Shown: positions 41,562-50,981, counted from the stretch's first letter. The stretch is 64,000 bases of DNA from Phocaeicola fibrisolvens (GCF_025567125.1 NZ_JAOQJI010000013.1:25603-89602), one strand, 5' to 3'. A program made the numbers and translations. Notes: generated by a model from the letters alone, not told the origin.

Positions 41562-43340
41562 ATGAAAAAAATGCTGATTCTATCGGCGCTGCTTGCATGC
41601 GGGCCGGCCTGCTTTTCACAGCAGGCAGAAAAATTTCCATTGGGAGATTACGAAGAACTGACGGACACGAAACCTCACGACGGGGTGGAAGTGTGGAACA
41701 AGATGACGGCTCCGGTCCGTTTCTGCTGGGGAACGACGGATGTGCGTTATAAGAAACTGGATGTGCCGGATGTGAAGGCGACCGGTACGCTCCGCCTGAA
41801 GGCCTGGAAAGGAGAACGGGTGAATGCACAGGCGGTGTTGTGGACGCAGAAAGACCTGGAAGGGGCGGAAATGACCGTCAGTGAGTTGAAAAACGGGAAC
41901 TCGGTGATTCCGGCTTCGGCAGTGCGGACCCATTTCGTGCGTTACGTGATGACCGATGAACTGAACAAGGACGGAAGCGGAGGATGCGGTGCGCGTGAAA
42001 ATAAGGCGGAGTGGGATTCTTTGATGGTGGCCGATGTGCTCGATATCGTACGGGTGCGGGAAGTGAAGGCGCGCACCACGCAGCCGGTGTGGCTGAACGT
42101 GTGGGTACCGGCGGAGGCAAAGCCGGGAAAATACAAAGGCACGCTGACCGTTTCTGGGAAGAATTTCGAGGCGATGAAACTGCCGTTTGAGATTGAGGTG
42201 GTGAACCGTACGTTACCGGAACCGCAGAAATGGGCTTTCCATCTGGATTTGTGGCAGAACCCGTATTCCGTGGCGCGTTATTATCAGGTGCCGTTGTGGA
42301 GCAAGGCGCATTTTGATGCCATGCGTCCCCTCATGAAGATGCTGGCCAATGCGGGGCAGCGGGCCATTACTGCCAGCATCATGCACAAACCATGGGCCGG
42401 ACAGACGGAGGATGCGTATGACAGCATGATTTTCCGGATGAAGAAGCTGGACGGCACGTGGGTGTACGATTATACGGTGTTCGACAAGTGGGTAGAATTT
42501 ATGATGAACGAGGTCGGCATCAAGGACTTGATCAGTTGCTACACGATGATTCCGTGGGCGTTGAGCTTCGACTATTTTGACCAGGCGACGAATCGGGTAC
42601 AGTTTATCAAGGCGGCGCCGGGGGATGAGGCTTACGCGGAATACTGGGGTACGTTTCTGAAAGATTTCTCCCGTCACTTGCGTGAGAAAGGATGGTTTGA
42701 AAAAACGGCCATCTCCATGGATGAGCGTCCGATGGAGGCCATGCAGGAGGCCATCAAGGTGATTAAGGCGGCCGATCCGGAGTTCAAGATTACACTGGCT
42801 GGAAATTACCATGAAGAGATTCAGGGGGATTTGTATTACCTCAGCATTCCTTACGGGAATCAGTTCCCGGTGGATGTGAAGGCGGAGCGTGAACGCAAGG
42901 GACAGATTAGTACGGTGTACACGTGCTGTACGGAAGCGTTCCCGAATACCTTTACTTTCTCGGCACCGGCGGAAGCCGCATGGACGGCGTTGCATGCTGT
43001 GGCAGGTGGATATGACGGTTATCTGCGTTGGGCGGTGAACAGCTGGCCGATAGACCCGTTGCGTGACTCTCGTTTCCGCACGTGGGCGGCTGGGGATACT
43101 TACAGCATCTATCCGGGTCCGCGCAGCAGTATCCGTTTTGAACGGCTGGTAGAAGGTTTGCAGGATTGCGAGAAGATTTATGTGCTTCGCGAAGAACTGG
43201 AAGCAAAAGGAGCTACTGGAAAGTTGAAGAAACTGAATGCCAAACTGTCGGAATTTACGCCGGAAGGCTGGATTAAGGTGAATAAGAAATCACCTGCATT
43301 GATGGTGAAGGAAATGAATGCGTTGCTCAATGAAATGTAA
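41562..43340 (+). CDS. Secreted GH123-like glycoside hydrolase (DUF4091)
   Basis: 592 aa with signal peptide (ending CFSQQA). An N-terminal beta-sandwich (about 40-215) is followed by a TIM-barrel-like domain. ISMDERPME places an Asp-Glu pair at 387-388, the arrangement used for substrate-assisted catalysis in GH123 beta-N-acetylgalactosaminidases. The C-terminal DUF4091-like part has GGYDGYLRWAVNSW and DTYSIYPGP. The likely target is N-acetylgalactosamine on host glycans. It stands alone, without SusC/D partners, sulfatases or other hydrolases. Family assignment is from memory of motifs. Confidence 0.65.
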   Translation: MKKMLILSALLACGPACFSQQAEKFPLGDYEELTDTKPHDGVEVWNKMTAPVRFCWGTTDVRYKKLDVPDVKATGTLRLKAWKGERVNAQAVLWTQKDLEGAEMTVSELKNGNSVIPASAVRTHFVRYVMTDELNKDGSGGCGARENKAEWDSLMVADVLDIVRVREVKARTTQPVWLNVWVPAEAKPGKYKGTLTVSGKNFEAMKLPFEIEVVNRTLPEPQKWAFHLDLWQNPYSVARYYQVPLWSKAHFDAMRPLMKMLANAGQRAITASIMHKPWAGQTEDAYDSMIFRMKKLDGTWVYDYTVFDKWVEFMMNEVGIKDLISCYTMIPWALSFDYFDQATNRVQFIKAAPGDEAYAEYWGTFLKDFSRHLREKGWFEKTAISMDERPMEAMQEAIKVIKAADPEFKITLAGNYHEEIQGDLYYLSIPYGNQFPVDVKAERERKGQISTVYTCCTEAFPNTFTFSAPAEAAWTALHAVAGGYDGYLRWAVNSWPIDPLRDSRFRTWAAGDTYSIYPGPRSSIRFERLVEGLQDCEKIYVLREELEAKGATGKLKKLNAKLSEFTPEGWIKVNKKSPALMVKEMNALLNEM

Positions 43341-43362
43341 CAGTGGGCAAAAGAGTGGAAAT

Positions 43363-43395
43363 AAAAAAGTCCGGTCGCAAAGGCCGGACTTTTTT
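43363..43395. terminator. Two-way terminator between the GH123-like and OmpH-like genes
   Basis: Perfect 12-bp arms AAAAAAGTCCGG (43363-43374) and CCGGACTTTTTT (43384-43395) with a 9-nt loop, between convergent genes. Confidence 0.9.
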
Positions 43396-43418
43396 GTTAT
43401 GATAAAATTGTAAGAAAA

Positions 43419-44015
43419 TTATTTTTTGGTGCTCGGGTTGTAGCGGGCGTTCAAGCCGTCTACAATTTCCTGAGTGATATCCAGTGATTTGTCAGCAAAC
43501 AGCAGGTTGTCCAACTGGGTGTTGCTGATGATCAGGCTGTAGCCTTTCTTCTGGTTGTATACTTTCAAGAATGAATTGATGGAGTCGCGGAGCTGCAGGC
43601 TGTTCTTCTGGTTTTCTGCCTGAAGGTCAGCGTAAAGCTTTTCCTGCAACTGCTGCAAGTCACGCTGCTTCTGCAACAGACGGGCATTTTCCTGTTCTGC
43701 ACGTTCGCGGCTGGCAAAACCGTTGTTTTCCAATTTGCGCTGGAACTCTCTCATTTCCCCGTCCAGTTCTTTTGCTTTTTCGTTCAGTGTAGTACGGATG
43801 TTTTCTTCTTTCTGAATCATCAGTTCGTTCAGGTCGTTCCAGTAGCGGTATTTGGTTAGCAATGAGTCTACTTCTACATAGGCAATCTTCATATTGGTAC
43901 CTGCTACTGCCGGAGCAGAAGCTTCAGTGGAAGTTTCTTTTTTTTCTGTACATTGTGCGAACAGGAGTACTACGGCAAGTGCCAGAAGTCCTTTCAAAAC
44001 ATTCGTTTTTTTCAT
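43419..44015 (-). CDS. OmpH/Skp-family lipoprotein
   Basis: 198 aa. Lipoprotein signal ending LLFAQC (Cys22), a Ser/Thr/Ala linker, then the OmpH domain: KIAYVEVDSLLTKY, a long coiled coil (EENIRTTLNEKAKELDGEMR to LYADLQAENQK) and YSLIISNTQLDNLLFADKS followed by ITQEIVDGLNARY. Skp-like holdases guide outer-membrane proteins through the periplasm; this copy is lipid-anchored. Second gene of an operon with the small membrane protein 37 bp upstream. Confidence 0.88.
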   Translation of the reverse strand: MKKTNVLKGLLALAVVLLFAQCTEKKETSTEASAPAVAGTNMKIAYVEVDSLLTKYRYWNDLNELMIQKEENIRTTLNEKAKELDGEMREFQRKLENNGFASRERAEQENARLLQKQRDLQQLQEKLYADLQAENQKNSLQLRDSINSFLKVYNQKKGYSLIISNTQLDNLLFADKSLDITQEIVDGLNARYNPSTKK

Positions 44016-44052
44016 AATGATAGTGATATCGTTTTTAGTTAATTATTAGCGT

Positions 44053-44283
44053 TTATTCTACTTCTGTATGGGCAGATTGTCTCTCCGAAATGGCATGAGG
44101 GTTGAGATGCTGGGCGGCACGGTCTTGTGACTGCACGCATCCGATACCTCTTTTACGCATGGCTTTGCTTCCGCTCACGTGGGTGTTGGGGAAGCGTCCG
44201 TTCTTTTTGAAAAGTATCTTTACCGATAATAGCGCTATGCAGATAGCAACTATTAACAAAGTTATCAGGAGAGTCTTGAGCAT
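44053..44283 (-). CDS. Small conserved single-span membrane protein
   Basis: 76 aa. An N-terminal membrane helix (MLKTLLITLLIVAICIALLS) is followed by a short, highly conserved-looking basic tail: FPNTHVSGSKAMRKRGIGCV and QSQDRAAQH, with a single Cys. I have the impression that similar small proteins are common in Bacteroidales, usually annotated only as membrane or secreted protein; no function is known to me. First gene of the operon with the OmpH-like lipoprotein, with a good promoter 20 bp upstream. Confidence 0.75.
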   Translation of the reverse strand: MLKTLLITLLIVAICIALLSVKILFKKNGRFPNTHVSGSKAMRKRGIGCVQSQDRAAQHLNPHAISERQSAHTEVE

Positions 44284-44302
44284 TTCTATTAATTTTGTGG
44301 TG

Positions 44303-44310
44303 CAAAGATA
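44303..44310 (-). promoter_or_regulatory. -7 box (TATCTTTG) for the small membrane protein/OmpH operon
   Basis: TATCTTTG on the minus strand, 19 bp before the start codon. Confidence 0.65.
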
Positions 44311-44430
44311 TAGTTTTTGTCACGATTCCTTAGGGTTTTGTCTTTAAAAAAGCCTTTTATGGAGGGAAAAATCGCGGATTTAACTTTTGTTTGCATACAA
44401 TTTTTAATCATTATAATAGATAATACTTTT

Positions 44431-45888
44431 ATGGAAAAGAAAGATTTACAACCGGCATCGGTATTTCATTATTTTGAAGAAATCTGTCGTGTGCCGCGTC
44501 CTTCTAAGAAAGAGGAAAAGATTCGGAAGTATCTAGTGGATTTTGCCCAGGCGCATGGATTGGCACATAAAGTGGATGAAGCAGGCAATGTGTTGATATG
44601 CAAACCAGCTACGGCAGGCATGGAACACCTGAAGAAGGTGGTGTTGCAGTCGCACATGGACATGGTGTGTGAGAAGAACAACCAGACTGTGCATAATTTT
44701 GAAACTGATCCGATTGAAACGTATATCGACGGAGAATGGTTGAGAGCGAAAGGTACTACGCTGGGCGCAGACAACGGCATCGGAATGGCTACGGAACTGG
44801 CGGTGCTGGCTGCGGATGACATTCAGCACGGTCCGCTGGAATGCTTGTTCACCGTGGACGAGGAAACCGGATTGACCGGGGCCTTTGCTTTGAAGGAAGG
44901 CTTCATGAGTGGCGATATTCTGATCAACCTGGATTCGGAAGATGAAGGGGAATTGTTTATCGGATGTGCCGGAGGAGCGGGTACTACGGCTGAGTTCCCT
45001 TGTCCGATGACGGCGGCTCCGGAAGGTTATTTCTTCTTCCGGGTGACTATCAAAGGATTGACGGGTGGCCATTCTGGAGATGACATCAACAAGAACCGGG
45101 CGAATGCCAATAAGTTGCTCGACCGCTTCCTGGCGATTCTGATGAAGCAGTATGACTTGCGTCTGAGTCTGATTGACGGAGGTAATTTGCACAATGCCAT
45201 TCCGCGTGAGGCGCATGCCGTATGTGCGGTGCCGATGGCCGACAAGGAGAATGTACGGGTAGCCCTGAATATGTTCCTGGCCGATGTAGAAAATGAGTTC
45301 TCTGTCACGGAACCGAACCTGGTTATGGAACTGGAATCGGAAACACCCTGTGCGGAAGTGATGGAAAAAGAAGCGATGAAGCGCTTCCTGCTTTCTTTGT
45401 ATGCCGTGCATCACGGAGTATATGCCATGAGTCAGGATATTGAGGGACTGGTGGAAACTTCTTCCAATTTGGCTTCGGTGAAGATGCGTGATGGGAAAAT
45501 TGTCGTGGTGACCAGCCAGCGCAGTTCCATTCTGTCTTCTCGCGAGGATATGTCGCAGATGGTACGTGCGGCCTTTGAACTGGGTGGAGCGACTTGTGTC
45601 ACGGGTGACGGTTATCCGGGTTGGAAACCGAATCCGTCGTCTGCCATCCTGAAGGTAGCGGTGGAAAGCTACAAGCGTCTGTTTGGAGTGGAACCGAAAG
45701 TGAAGGCCATCCATGCCGGACTGGAATGTGGCTTGTTCCTGGAGAAATACCCGTCGTTGGACATGGTTTCATTCGGACCGACGTTGCGCGGAGTACATTC
45801 ACCCGACGAACGTATGCTGATTCCTACGGTAGATAAGTTCTGGCGTCACCTGCTGGATGTGTTGGCTCATATTCCGGCTCGTGTATGA
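44431..45888 (+). CDS. pepD: Aminoacyl-histidine dipeptidase (M20)
   Basis: 485 aa. Zinc dipeptidase of the PepD type. Metal-binding regions: VVLQSHMDMVCEKN, TTLGADNGIGMA (bridging Asp), FTVDEETGLTGAF (catalytic Glu) and a C-terminal His in LRGVHSPDERM; GLTGGHSGDDINKNRANA is in the lid/dimer domain. Degrades Xaa-His and other dipeptides in the cytoplasm. The frame is open to 44317, but MEKKDLQPASVFHYFEEICR at 44431 is the family start. Overlaps the next gene by ATGA. Confidence 0.93.
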   Translation: MEKKDLQPASVFHYFEEICRVPRPSKKEEKIRKYLVDFAQAHGLAHKVDEAGNVLICKPATAGMEHLKKVVLQSHMDMVCEKNNQTVHNFETDPIETYIDGEWLRAKGTTLGADNGIGMATELAVLAADDIQHGPLECLFTVDEETGLTGAFALKEGFMSGDILINLDSEDEGELFIGCAGGAGTTAEFPCPMTAAPEGYFFFRVTIKGLTGGHSGDDINKNRANANKLLDRFLAILMKQYDLRLSLIDGGNLHNAIPREAHAVCAVPMADKENVRVALNMFLADVENEFSVTEPNLVMELESETPCAEVMEKEAMKRFLLSLYAVHHGVYAMSQDIEGLVETSSNLASVKMRDGKIVVVTSQRSSILSSREDMSQMVRAAFELGGATCVTGDGYPGWKPNPSSAILKVAVESYKRLFGVEPKVKAIHAGLECGLFLEKYPSLDMVSFGPTLRGVHSPDERMLIPTVDKFWRHLLDVLAHIPARV

Positions 45889-46904
45889 GAAAAATGATTT
45901 ATAGTTTGCTCTGGGCTGTGTGCGGCATGACTGTCGCACCAGTTCAGGCACAGCATACGTTCCGAGTGATGGAATACAATGTGGAGAACCTGTTCGATTG
46001 CCGTCACGATTCGTTGAAGCAGGATACAGAGTTCCTTCCAGGCAGCGTGCGAAACTGGACGTATGCTCGCTTTCAGGACAAGCTGAATAAGATTGGAAAG
46101 GTGATTCTGGCAGTGGGGAAAGAGCAGGTACCCGATTTGGTCGGCTTGTGTGAGGTGGAGAATGATTACTGCCTGAAAAGTCTGACCGGTTATTCTCCTC
46201 TTCGGGAAGCAGGATATAAATATGTAATGACTTCTTCGCCCGATGAGCGTGGCATTGATGTGGCACTGCTGTATCAGCCAGCCTCGTTCCGCTTGCTGAC
46301 GTCGCAGCAAATCCGTATTCCGTCGGACTCGTTGGGCATGCGTCCTACACGGGATATCCTGTATGCTTCGGGGCGTGTGGCCAGCGGGGATACGTTGGAT
46401 GTGTTTGTGTGTCATCTCCCCTCGCGTGTGGGAGGGGCGCAAAAGACGGATGCATACCGTTTGTGGGTAGCGCGCAGAGTCCGCCAGGCAGCCGACTCGG
46501 TCATAGCCAAAAGACAGAGCCCTCGTCTTATTATCATGGGCGATTTTAATGATTATCCTGATGGAAAGTCCTTGCAGGAAGGCCTGCGGGTTTCCGCTTT
46601 GTCGGATGAGCCGGATGTGTGTGCGTGCTACAATCTGATGGAGAACCAGCCGGAGGGTACTTACCGTTATAAAGGCGAATGGGGCGTACTGGACCAGATG
46701 GTGGTGAACGGAGGTTTGCTGCAACCCGATGTCCGTACCCGGACTTCAAAGGAAAAGGCTGCCATCCTGCGTTTCCCTTTCTTGTTGGAAGAAGACAATG
46801 TGTATGGAGGGGAAATGCCTTTCCGTACGTACAAAGGAAGACGGTATCATGGAGGATACAGCGATCATCTTCCGGTACTGCTGGAACTGACGGTGGAGGA
46901 ATAA
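45885..46904 (+). CDS. Secreted endonuclease/exonuclease/phosphatase-family protein
   Basis: 339 aa with signal peptide (ending PVQAQ). EEP-fold motifs: VMEYNVENLFD, LVGLCEVEND (metal-binding Glu), GIDVALLYQP, DVFVCHLPSRVGG, IIMGDFNDYPDGKS (catalytic Asp/Asn) and YSDHLPVLLEL (Asp-His). It could act on nucleic acids or phosphate esters outside the cytoplasm. Translationally coupled to pepD by a 4-bp overlap. Confidence 0.88.
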   Translation: MRKMIYSLLWAVCGMTVAPVQAQHTFRVMEYNVENLFDCRHDSLKQDTEFLPGSVRNWTYARFQDKLNKIGKVILAVGKEQVPDLVGLCEVENDYCLKSLTGYSPLREAGYKYVMTSSPDERGIDVALLYQPASFRLLTSQQIRIPSDSLGMRPTRDILYASGRVASGDTLDVFVCHLPSRVGGAQKTDAYRLWVARRVRQAADSVIAKRQSPRLIIMGDFNDYPDGKSLQEGLRVSALSDEPDVCACYNLMENQPEGTYRYKGEWGVLDQMVVNGGLLQPDVRTRTSKEKAAILRFPFLLEEDNVYGGEMPFRTYKGRRYHGGYSDHLPVLLELTVEE

Positions 46905-46909
46905 AAGGA

Positions 46910-46936
46910 AAAAGGGTGACTTCAAGTCACCCTTTT
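46910..46936. terminator. Two-way terminator between convergent operons
   Basis: Perfect 12-bp arms AAAAGGGTGACT (46910-46921) and AGTCACCCTTTT (46925-46936) with a 3-nt loop. Confidence 0.9.
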
Positions 46937-46939
46937 GGT

Positions 46940-48295
46940 TTATTTATATTGTAAGTGGAACTCTACTACGGCTTCTATTCCTTTTCTGAAAATGTCAAGA
47001 GAGAAATTTTCATTCGGGGAATGGATGGCATCGCTTTCCAGTCCGAATCCCATCAGGATGGTTTTGATACCGAGTATCTGTTCGAAGTCGCTGATGATAG
47101 GGATACTTCCTCCACGACGAACGGCCAGCGGTTTCTTTCCAAAGGCTTTTTCAAATCCTTTTTCGGCTGCCTGATAGGCCGGATGGTGGATGGGGCAGAC
47201 ATAGCCTTCACCGCCATGCAGGGGAGTGACTTTTACTTGTACATAGTCGGGGGCCTGCTGGGTGAGGTAGTCTACAAACAGCTGGGAAATCTTTTCATGT
47301 TGCTGGTGGGGAACCAGACGGCTGGATACTTTGGCGTAGGCTTTGGAAGGCAATACGGTCTTGGAGCCTTCACCGGTGTATCCTCCCCAGATACCGCAGA
47401 CATCGAATGACGGGCGGCAGCTGTTGCGTTCCAGTGTAGAATAGCCTTTTTCGCCTTTCAGGGCTTTCACGCCGATGGCTTCCATGTATTTCTTTTCGTC
47501 GAACGGAATCTGGGCAATCATGGCGCGTTCGGCAGCCGGCACTTCTTCCACATCGTCATAGAAATGGGGGACGGTGATACGGCCGTCTGCATCGATAACT
47601 TTGGACAGTAAGTCGCAGAGCACGTTGATGGGGTTGGCTACGGCCCCACCGAAATGTCCGGAATGAAGGTCGCGGTTCGGGCCGGTCACTTCGATTTCCC
47701 AATAAGCCAGGCCTCTCAGTCCGGTGGTGAGGGAGGGAAGGTCTGCGCCCAGCATGCTGGTATCGGACACCAGAATGACATCGGCTTTCAGCAGTTCCTT
47801 GTGGGCTTTCAGGAAGGCATTCAGGCTGGGAGAACCGATTTCTTCTTCTCCTTCAAAGATGAATTTCACGTTATGGTGGAGTAATCCTTCCCGTACGAGG
47901 TATTCAAAAGCCTTGACTTGAATCATGGATTGTCCTTTATCGTCGTCAGCTCCGCGGGCCCAGATATGTCCGTCGCGTATTTCCGGTTCGAAAGGCGGGT
48001 TTTTCCACAGTTCCAGCGGTTCGGCCGGCATCACGTCATAATGTGCATATACCAGTACGGTGGGGGCATCGGGGCTGACACGCTTTTCGGCATAGACCAG
48101 CGGATGTCCTTCGGAGGGCATCACCATGGCCTCGTCGGCTCCTGCTTCGAGCAGCAATTGGCGCCAGCGTTCGGCGCAGGCCAGCATGTCTTCCTTGTGC
48201 GCAGGCAGGGCACTGATGCTGGGGATACGGATGAGGCTGAACAGTTCGTCGAGGAACCGGGCTTCGTTTGCTTGTATGTATTGTTTGATTTCCAT
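46940..48295 (-). CDS. M20-family dipeptidase
   Basis: 451 aa. Peptidase M20/M28-type zinc enzyme: VLVYAHYDVMPAEP (His and Asp ligands), WARGADDDKGQ, IFEGEEEIGSPSL (catalytic Glu), VSDTSMLG, and GFGLESDAIHSPNE near the end. The dimerisation domain has LHSGHFGGAVANP. Likely a cytosolic non-specific dipeptidase. Last gene of the lemA-TPM-aroC-dipeptidase set, 11 bp after aroC. Confidence 0.92.
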   Translation of the reverse strand: MEIKQYIQANEARFLDELFSLIRIPSISALPAHKEDMLACAERWRQLLLEAGADEAMVMPSEGHPLVYAEKRVSPDAPTVLVYAHYDVMPAEPLELWKNPPFEPEIRDGHIWARGADDDKGQSMIQVKAFEYLVREGLLHHNVKFIFEGEEEIGSPSLNAFLKAHKELLKADVILVSDTSMLGADLPSLTTGLRGLAYWEIEVTGPNRDLHSGHFGGAVANPINVLCDLLSKVIDADGRITVPHFYDDVEEVPAAERAMIAQIPFDEKKYMEAIGVKALKGEKGYSTLERNSCRPSFDVCGIWGGYTGEGSKTVLPSKAYAKVSSRLVPHQQHEKISQLFVDYLTQQAPDYVQVKVTPLHGGEGYVCPIHHPAYQAAEKGFEKAFGKKPLAVRRGGSIPIISDFEQILGIKTILMGFGLESDAIHSPNENFSLDIFRKGIEAVVEFHLQYK

Positions 48296-48306
48296 GCGGT
48301 TTTTAT

Positions 48307-49386
48307 TTATAAGTGGGTTGTCTTGTTAAGCAAGTAATAATCGAGGATGGTCATGGCTGCCATGGCTTCTACGATGGGTACTGCACGAGGCAGGACGCAA
48401 GGGTCGTGACGGCCACGTGCCTTTAAAATGGTTTCATTGCCGTGGATGTCGACCGTGGGCTGTTCCATCAGTACGGTAGCTACCGGCTTGAATGCGACCC
48501 GGAAATAAATGTCCTGTCCGTTGCTGATGCCTCCCTGGATACCCCCGGAACGGTTGGTGCGGAAAGCGATTTTGTCGCCCTCGCGGTAGAAGATATCGTT
48601 CTGCTGGCTGCCTTTCATCTCCATGTGTCCGAAGCCTTGTCCGTATTCAAAACCTTTGACGGCATTGATGCTGAGCATGGCATTGCCCAAAGCGGCATGA
48701 AGCTTGCCGAAAACCGGCTGTCCCAGTCCGATGGGGCATCCCTGAATGACACAGCTGATGACCCCGCCGATGGTATCGCCTTCGCCTTTGGTCTGGTAGA
48801 TGTAATCGGCCATTTGCTTGGCCAGTTCCTGGTCGGGGCAGCGTACGGGATTGTTTTCGATGGTACTCAGGTCATACTCTGTATAATCTTTGTCGAGTTT
48901 GAAAGTGCCTACCTGTGAGGTGAAGGCAGTGATGCGGATGCCCAACTGCTTCAGGGCCAATTTGGCGAGGGCGCCTCCTACTACGCGGGCGATGGTTTCA
49001 CGGGCAGAGGAACGTCCGCCTCCCCGATGGTCGCGTACACCATATTTCTGCGTGTAGGTGAAATCAGCATGTGAAGGACGGAATACCTCTTTCATGTTGT
49101 CATAGTCGTTGGAATGTTGGTTGGTGTTCCATACGACAAATCCAATGGGGCAGCCCGTGGATACACCTTCGTAAATTCCGGAAAGGAATTCTACCTCATC
49201 GGCTTCTTTTCGGGCGGTTGTGATGGAAGATTGGCCAGGCCGGCGACGAGCCAGTTCTTGTTGCACAAACTCCATGTCGATGGCAATGCCTGCGGGAAAT
49301 CCGTCGATGACACCGCCTATAGCTTTTCCGTGTGACTCACCGAAGCTGGTGAGACGGAAGATGTTTCCAAAAGTGTTGTTGTACAT
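48307..49386 (-). CDS. aroC: Chorismate synthase
   Basis: 359 aa. Last step of the shikimate pathway, converting EPSP to chorismate with reduced FMN. Signatures: FGESHGKAIGGVIDGFPAG, RRPGQSSITTARKEADEVEF, YGVRDHRGGGRSSARET and GGIQGGISNGQDIYFRVAFK. Full length. Between the TPM-domain protein and the dipeptidase genes on the same strand. Confidence 0.96.
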   Translation of the reverse strand: MYNNTFGNIFRLTSFGESHGKAIGGVIDGFPAGIAIDMEFVQQELARRRPGQSSITTARKEADEVEFLSGIYEGVSTGCPIGFVVWNTNQHSNDYDNMKEVFRPSHADFTYTQKYGVRDHRGGGRSSARETIARVVGGALAKLALKQLGIRITAFTSQVGTFKLDKDYTEYDLSTIENNPVRCPDQELAKQMADYIYQTKGEGDTIGGVISCVIQGCPIGLGQPVFGKLHAALGNAMLSINAVKGFEYGQGFGHMEMKGSQQNDIFYREGDKIAFRTNRSGGIQGGISNGQDIYFRVAFKPVATVLMEQPTVDIHGNETILKARGRHDPCVLPRAVPIVEAMAAMTILDYYLLNKTTHL

Positions 49387-49419
49387 GGTTGTATAGTATA
49401 ATTGTGATTGTATTTACTG

Positions 49420-50349
49420 TTAGAATTTGCTTCCGGCACCTCCGCCGCCAAAGCTTCCTCCTCCGAAACTTCCGCCACCGAAGCCACCTCCGAAGCCTCC
49501 GCCTCTTCCGAATCCTCCGCCAAAGAACGGTCCGCCCAGGAAAGGGCCTCCGTTTCCGCCCCGGTGGTGGAAATCGTCGTCATTGACTTTCCGCTGGGTG
49601 CGGCGTACATGTCCACAATGGCTGCAGAGGTAGGTGACTTCTTCGGTACGTACGCCTCCCACGCGAGAAATCGTTCGTACGGAAACCTGTTTCAGGGTAT
49701 GCTTGTGGCAGTTGGGGCATTTGTTTCGTTGGCGTCCCGAATACCAGAGTAGGGTGGGAACTAAAATGAAACAGCATCCCAGTACAATGAAGAGCAGGAG
49801 GTTGTCGGATTCTCTTTTGGGAGGAGTGGGGGAACCGGAACTCTTGTCCAGTATCTGACGTACGGCTTGAACGCCTGCTATCATACCGGCATCCCAGTTG
49901 CCTTTGCTCAGATAAGGATTCATGTAGCGGGTCTGGATACGTTTGCAGAGGGCATCGGGGAGGATACCTTCCAGACCGTAGCCGGTGACAAACTGGATGC
50001 ACCGTTCTTCGATGACCAGTAGGATGACCAGTCCGTTGTCTTTGCCTTTCTGGCCGACTCCGTTCTTCTCACCCAACTGGTAAGCAAAGTCAAAGCAGTC
50101 GCCTCCTTCTATCTGGCGGACTGCCACGACCAATGTCTGGATGCCGGTTTTCTGCTCCAAGGCAAAAAGGGTGGTATCCATGGCGGCTACGGCGGCCTCA
50201 GTTAGTACACCGTCGGGGTTGCTGACATACCGTGCCCGGTTTTGCAAGTGTACCATGGGAATGTCTTCCACTTTGTATCCTTCTGCTTGTAGGTGGCAGA
50301 AAAGTGTAGTCAGCAAAAAGAACAGTCCAAGTGAAAAATAACGTTTCAT
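49420..50349 (-). CDS. TPM-domain membrane protein with Gly/Phe-rich tail
   Basis: 309 aa. Signal peptide (ending CHLQAEG), TPM (YgcG/Psb32-like) domain (about 30-170: VSNPDGVLTEAAVAAMD, TLVVAVRQIEGGD, NGLVILLVIEERCIQFVTGYG), a membrane helix (LLLFIVLGCCFILVPTLLWY), a four-Cys segment (CPNCHK and CSHCGH, likely a zinc ribbon) and a terminal GGGFGRGG-type tail of about 45 residues. Usually found next to LemA, as here. Function unsettled. A GTG at 50361 is an alternative start. Confidence 0.85.
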   Translation of the reverse strand: MKRYFSLGLFFLLTTLFCHLQAEGYKVEDIPMVHLQNRARYVSNPDGVLTEAAVAAMDTTLFALEQKTGIQTLVVAVRQIEGGDCFDFAYQLGEKNGVGQKGKDNGLVILLVIEERCIQFVTGYGLEGILPDALCKRIQTRYMNPYLSKGNWDAGMIAGVQAVRQILDKSSGSPTPPKRESDNLLLFIVLGCCFILVPTLLWYSGRQRNKCPNCHKHTLKQVSVRTISRVGGVRTEEVTYLCSHCGHVRRTQRKVNDDDFHHRGGNGGPFLGGPFFGGGFGRGGGFGGGFGGGSFGGGSFGGGGAGSKF

Positions 50350-50364
50350 GAGGAAGTCCACGGT

Positions 50365-50946
50365 TTAGAACTTTACTTCCGGGGCTTTCTCACTGCCTTC
50401 TTCTGCTTCGAAATAAGGACGCTTCTCAAATCCGAACAGGCCGGCTACGATGTTTTTCGGGAAACGGCGGATGCTCGTGTTATATTCGCGGGCCGTTTCG
50501 TTGAATTTCCGGCGTTCCACACTGATGCGGTTTTCGGTTCCTTCCAGTTGTGCTTGCAGTTCCTTGAAATTCTCGTTGGCTTTCAGGTCTGGATAATTTT
50601 CCGTGACGGCAAGCAAACGGCTCAATGCACTGCCTACTTCTCCTTGTGCTTTTTGGTAAGCGGCAATCTTTTCAGGGGTCAGGTCGTCAATGTCAATGCT
50701 CATTTGGGTAGCTTTCGCTCTGGCAGACACTACGGCATCGAAAGTTTCCTTTTCATGGGCTGCGTAACCCTTAACCGTGTTAACCAGGTTCGGAATCAAG
50801 TCGGAACGGCGCTGGTATTGGTTTTCTACATTGCTCCATGCAGTGCCTACGGTTTCTTCCTGAGTGACTAAAGAGTTATACGAACTGACGCAGTAAATTA
50901 CGATGACAGCGACTACTGCGATGAGAATAATCCATGTTTTTTTCAT
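50365..50946 (-). CDS. lemA: LemA-family membrane protein
   Basis: 193 aa. One N-terminal membrane helix (TWIILIAVVAVIVIYCVSSY) then the LemA helical domain: NSLVTQEETVGTAWSNVENQ, RRSDLIPNLVNTVKGYA, AHEKETFDAVVSARAKA and REYNTSIRRFPKNIVAGLFG followed by FEKRPYFEAEEGSE. Conserved partner of the TPM protein. First gene of the four-gene minus-strand operon. Confidence 0.92.
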   Translation of the reverse strand: MKKTWIILIAVVAVIVIYCVSSYNSLVTQEETVGTAWSNVENQYQRRSDLIPNLVNTVKGYAAHEKETFDAVVSARAKATQMSIDIDDLTPEKIAAYQKAQGEVGSALSRLLAVTENYPDLKANENFKELQAQLEGTENRISVERRKFNETAREYNTSIRRFPKNIVAGLFGFEKRPYFEAEEGSEKAPEVKF

Positions 50947-50981
50947 ACGTGTTATTTATGTTTTATAATTAGTTTCAAAGG

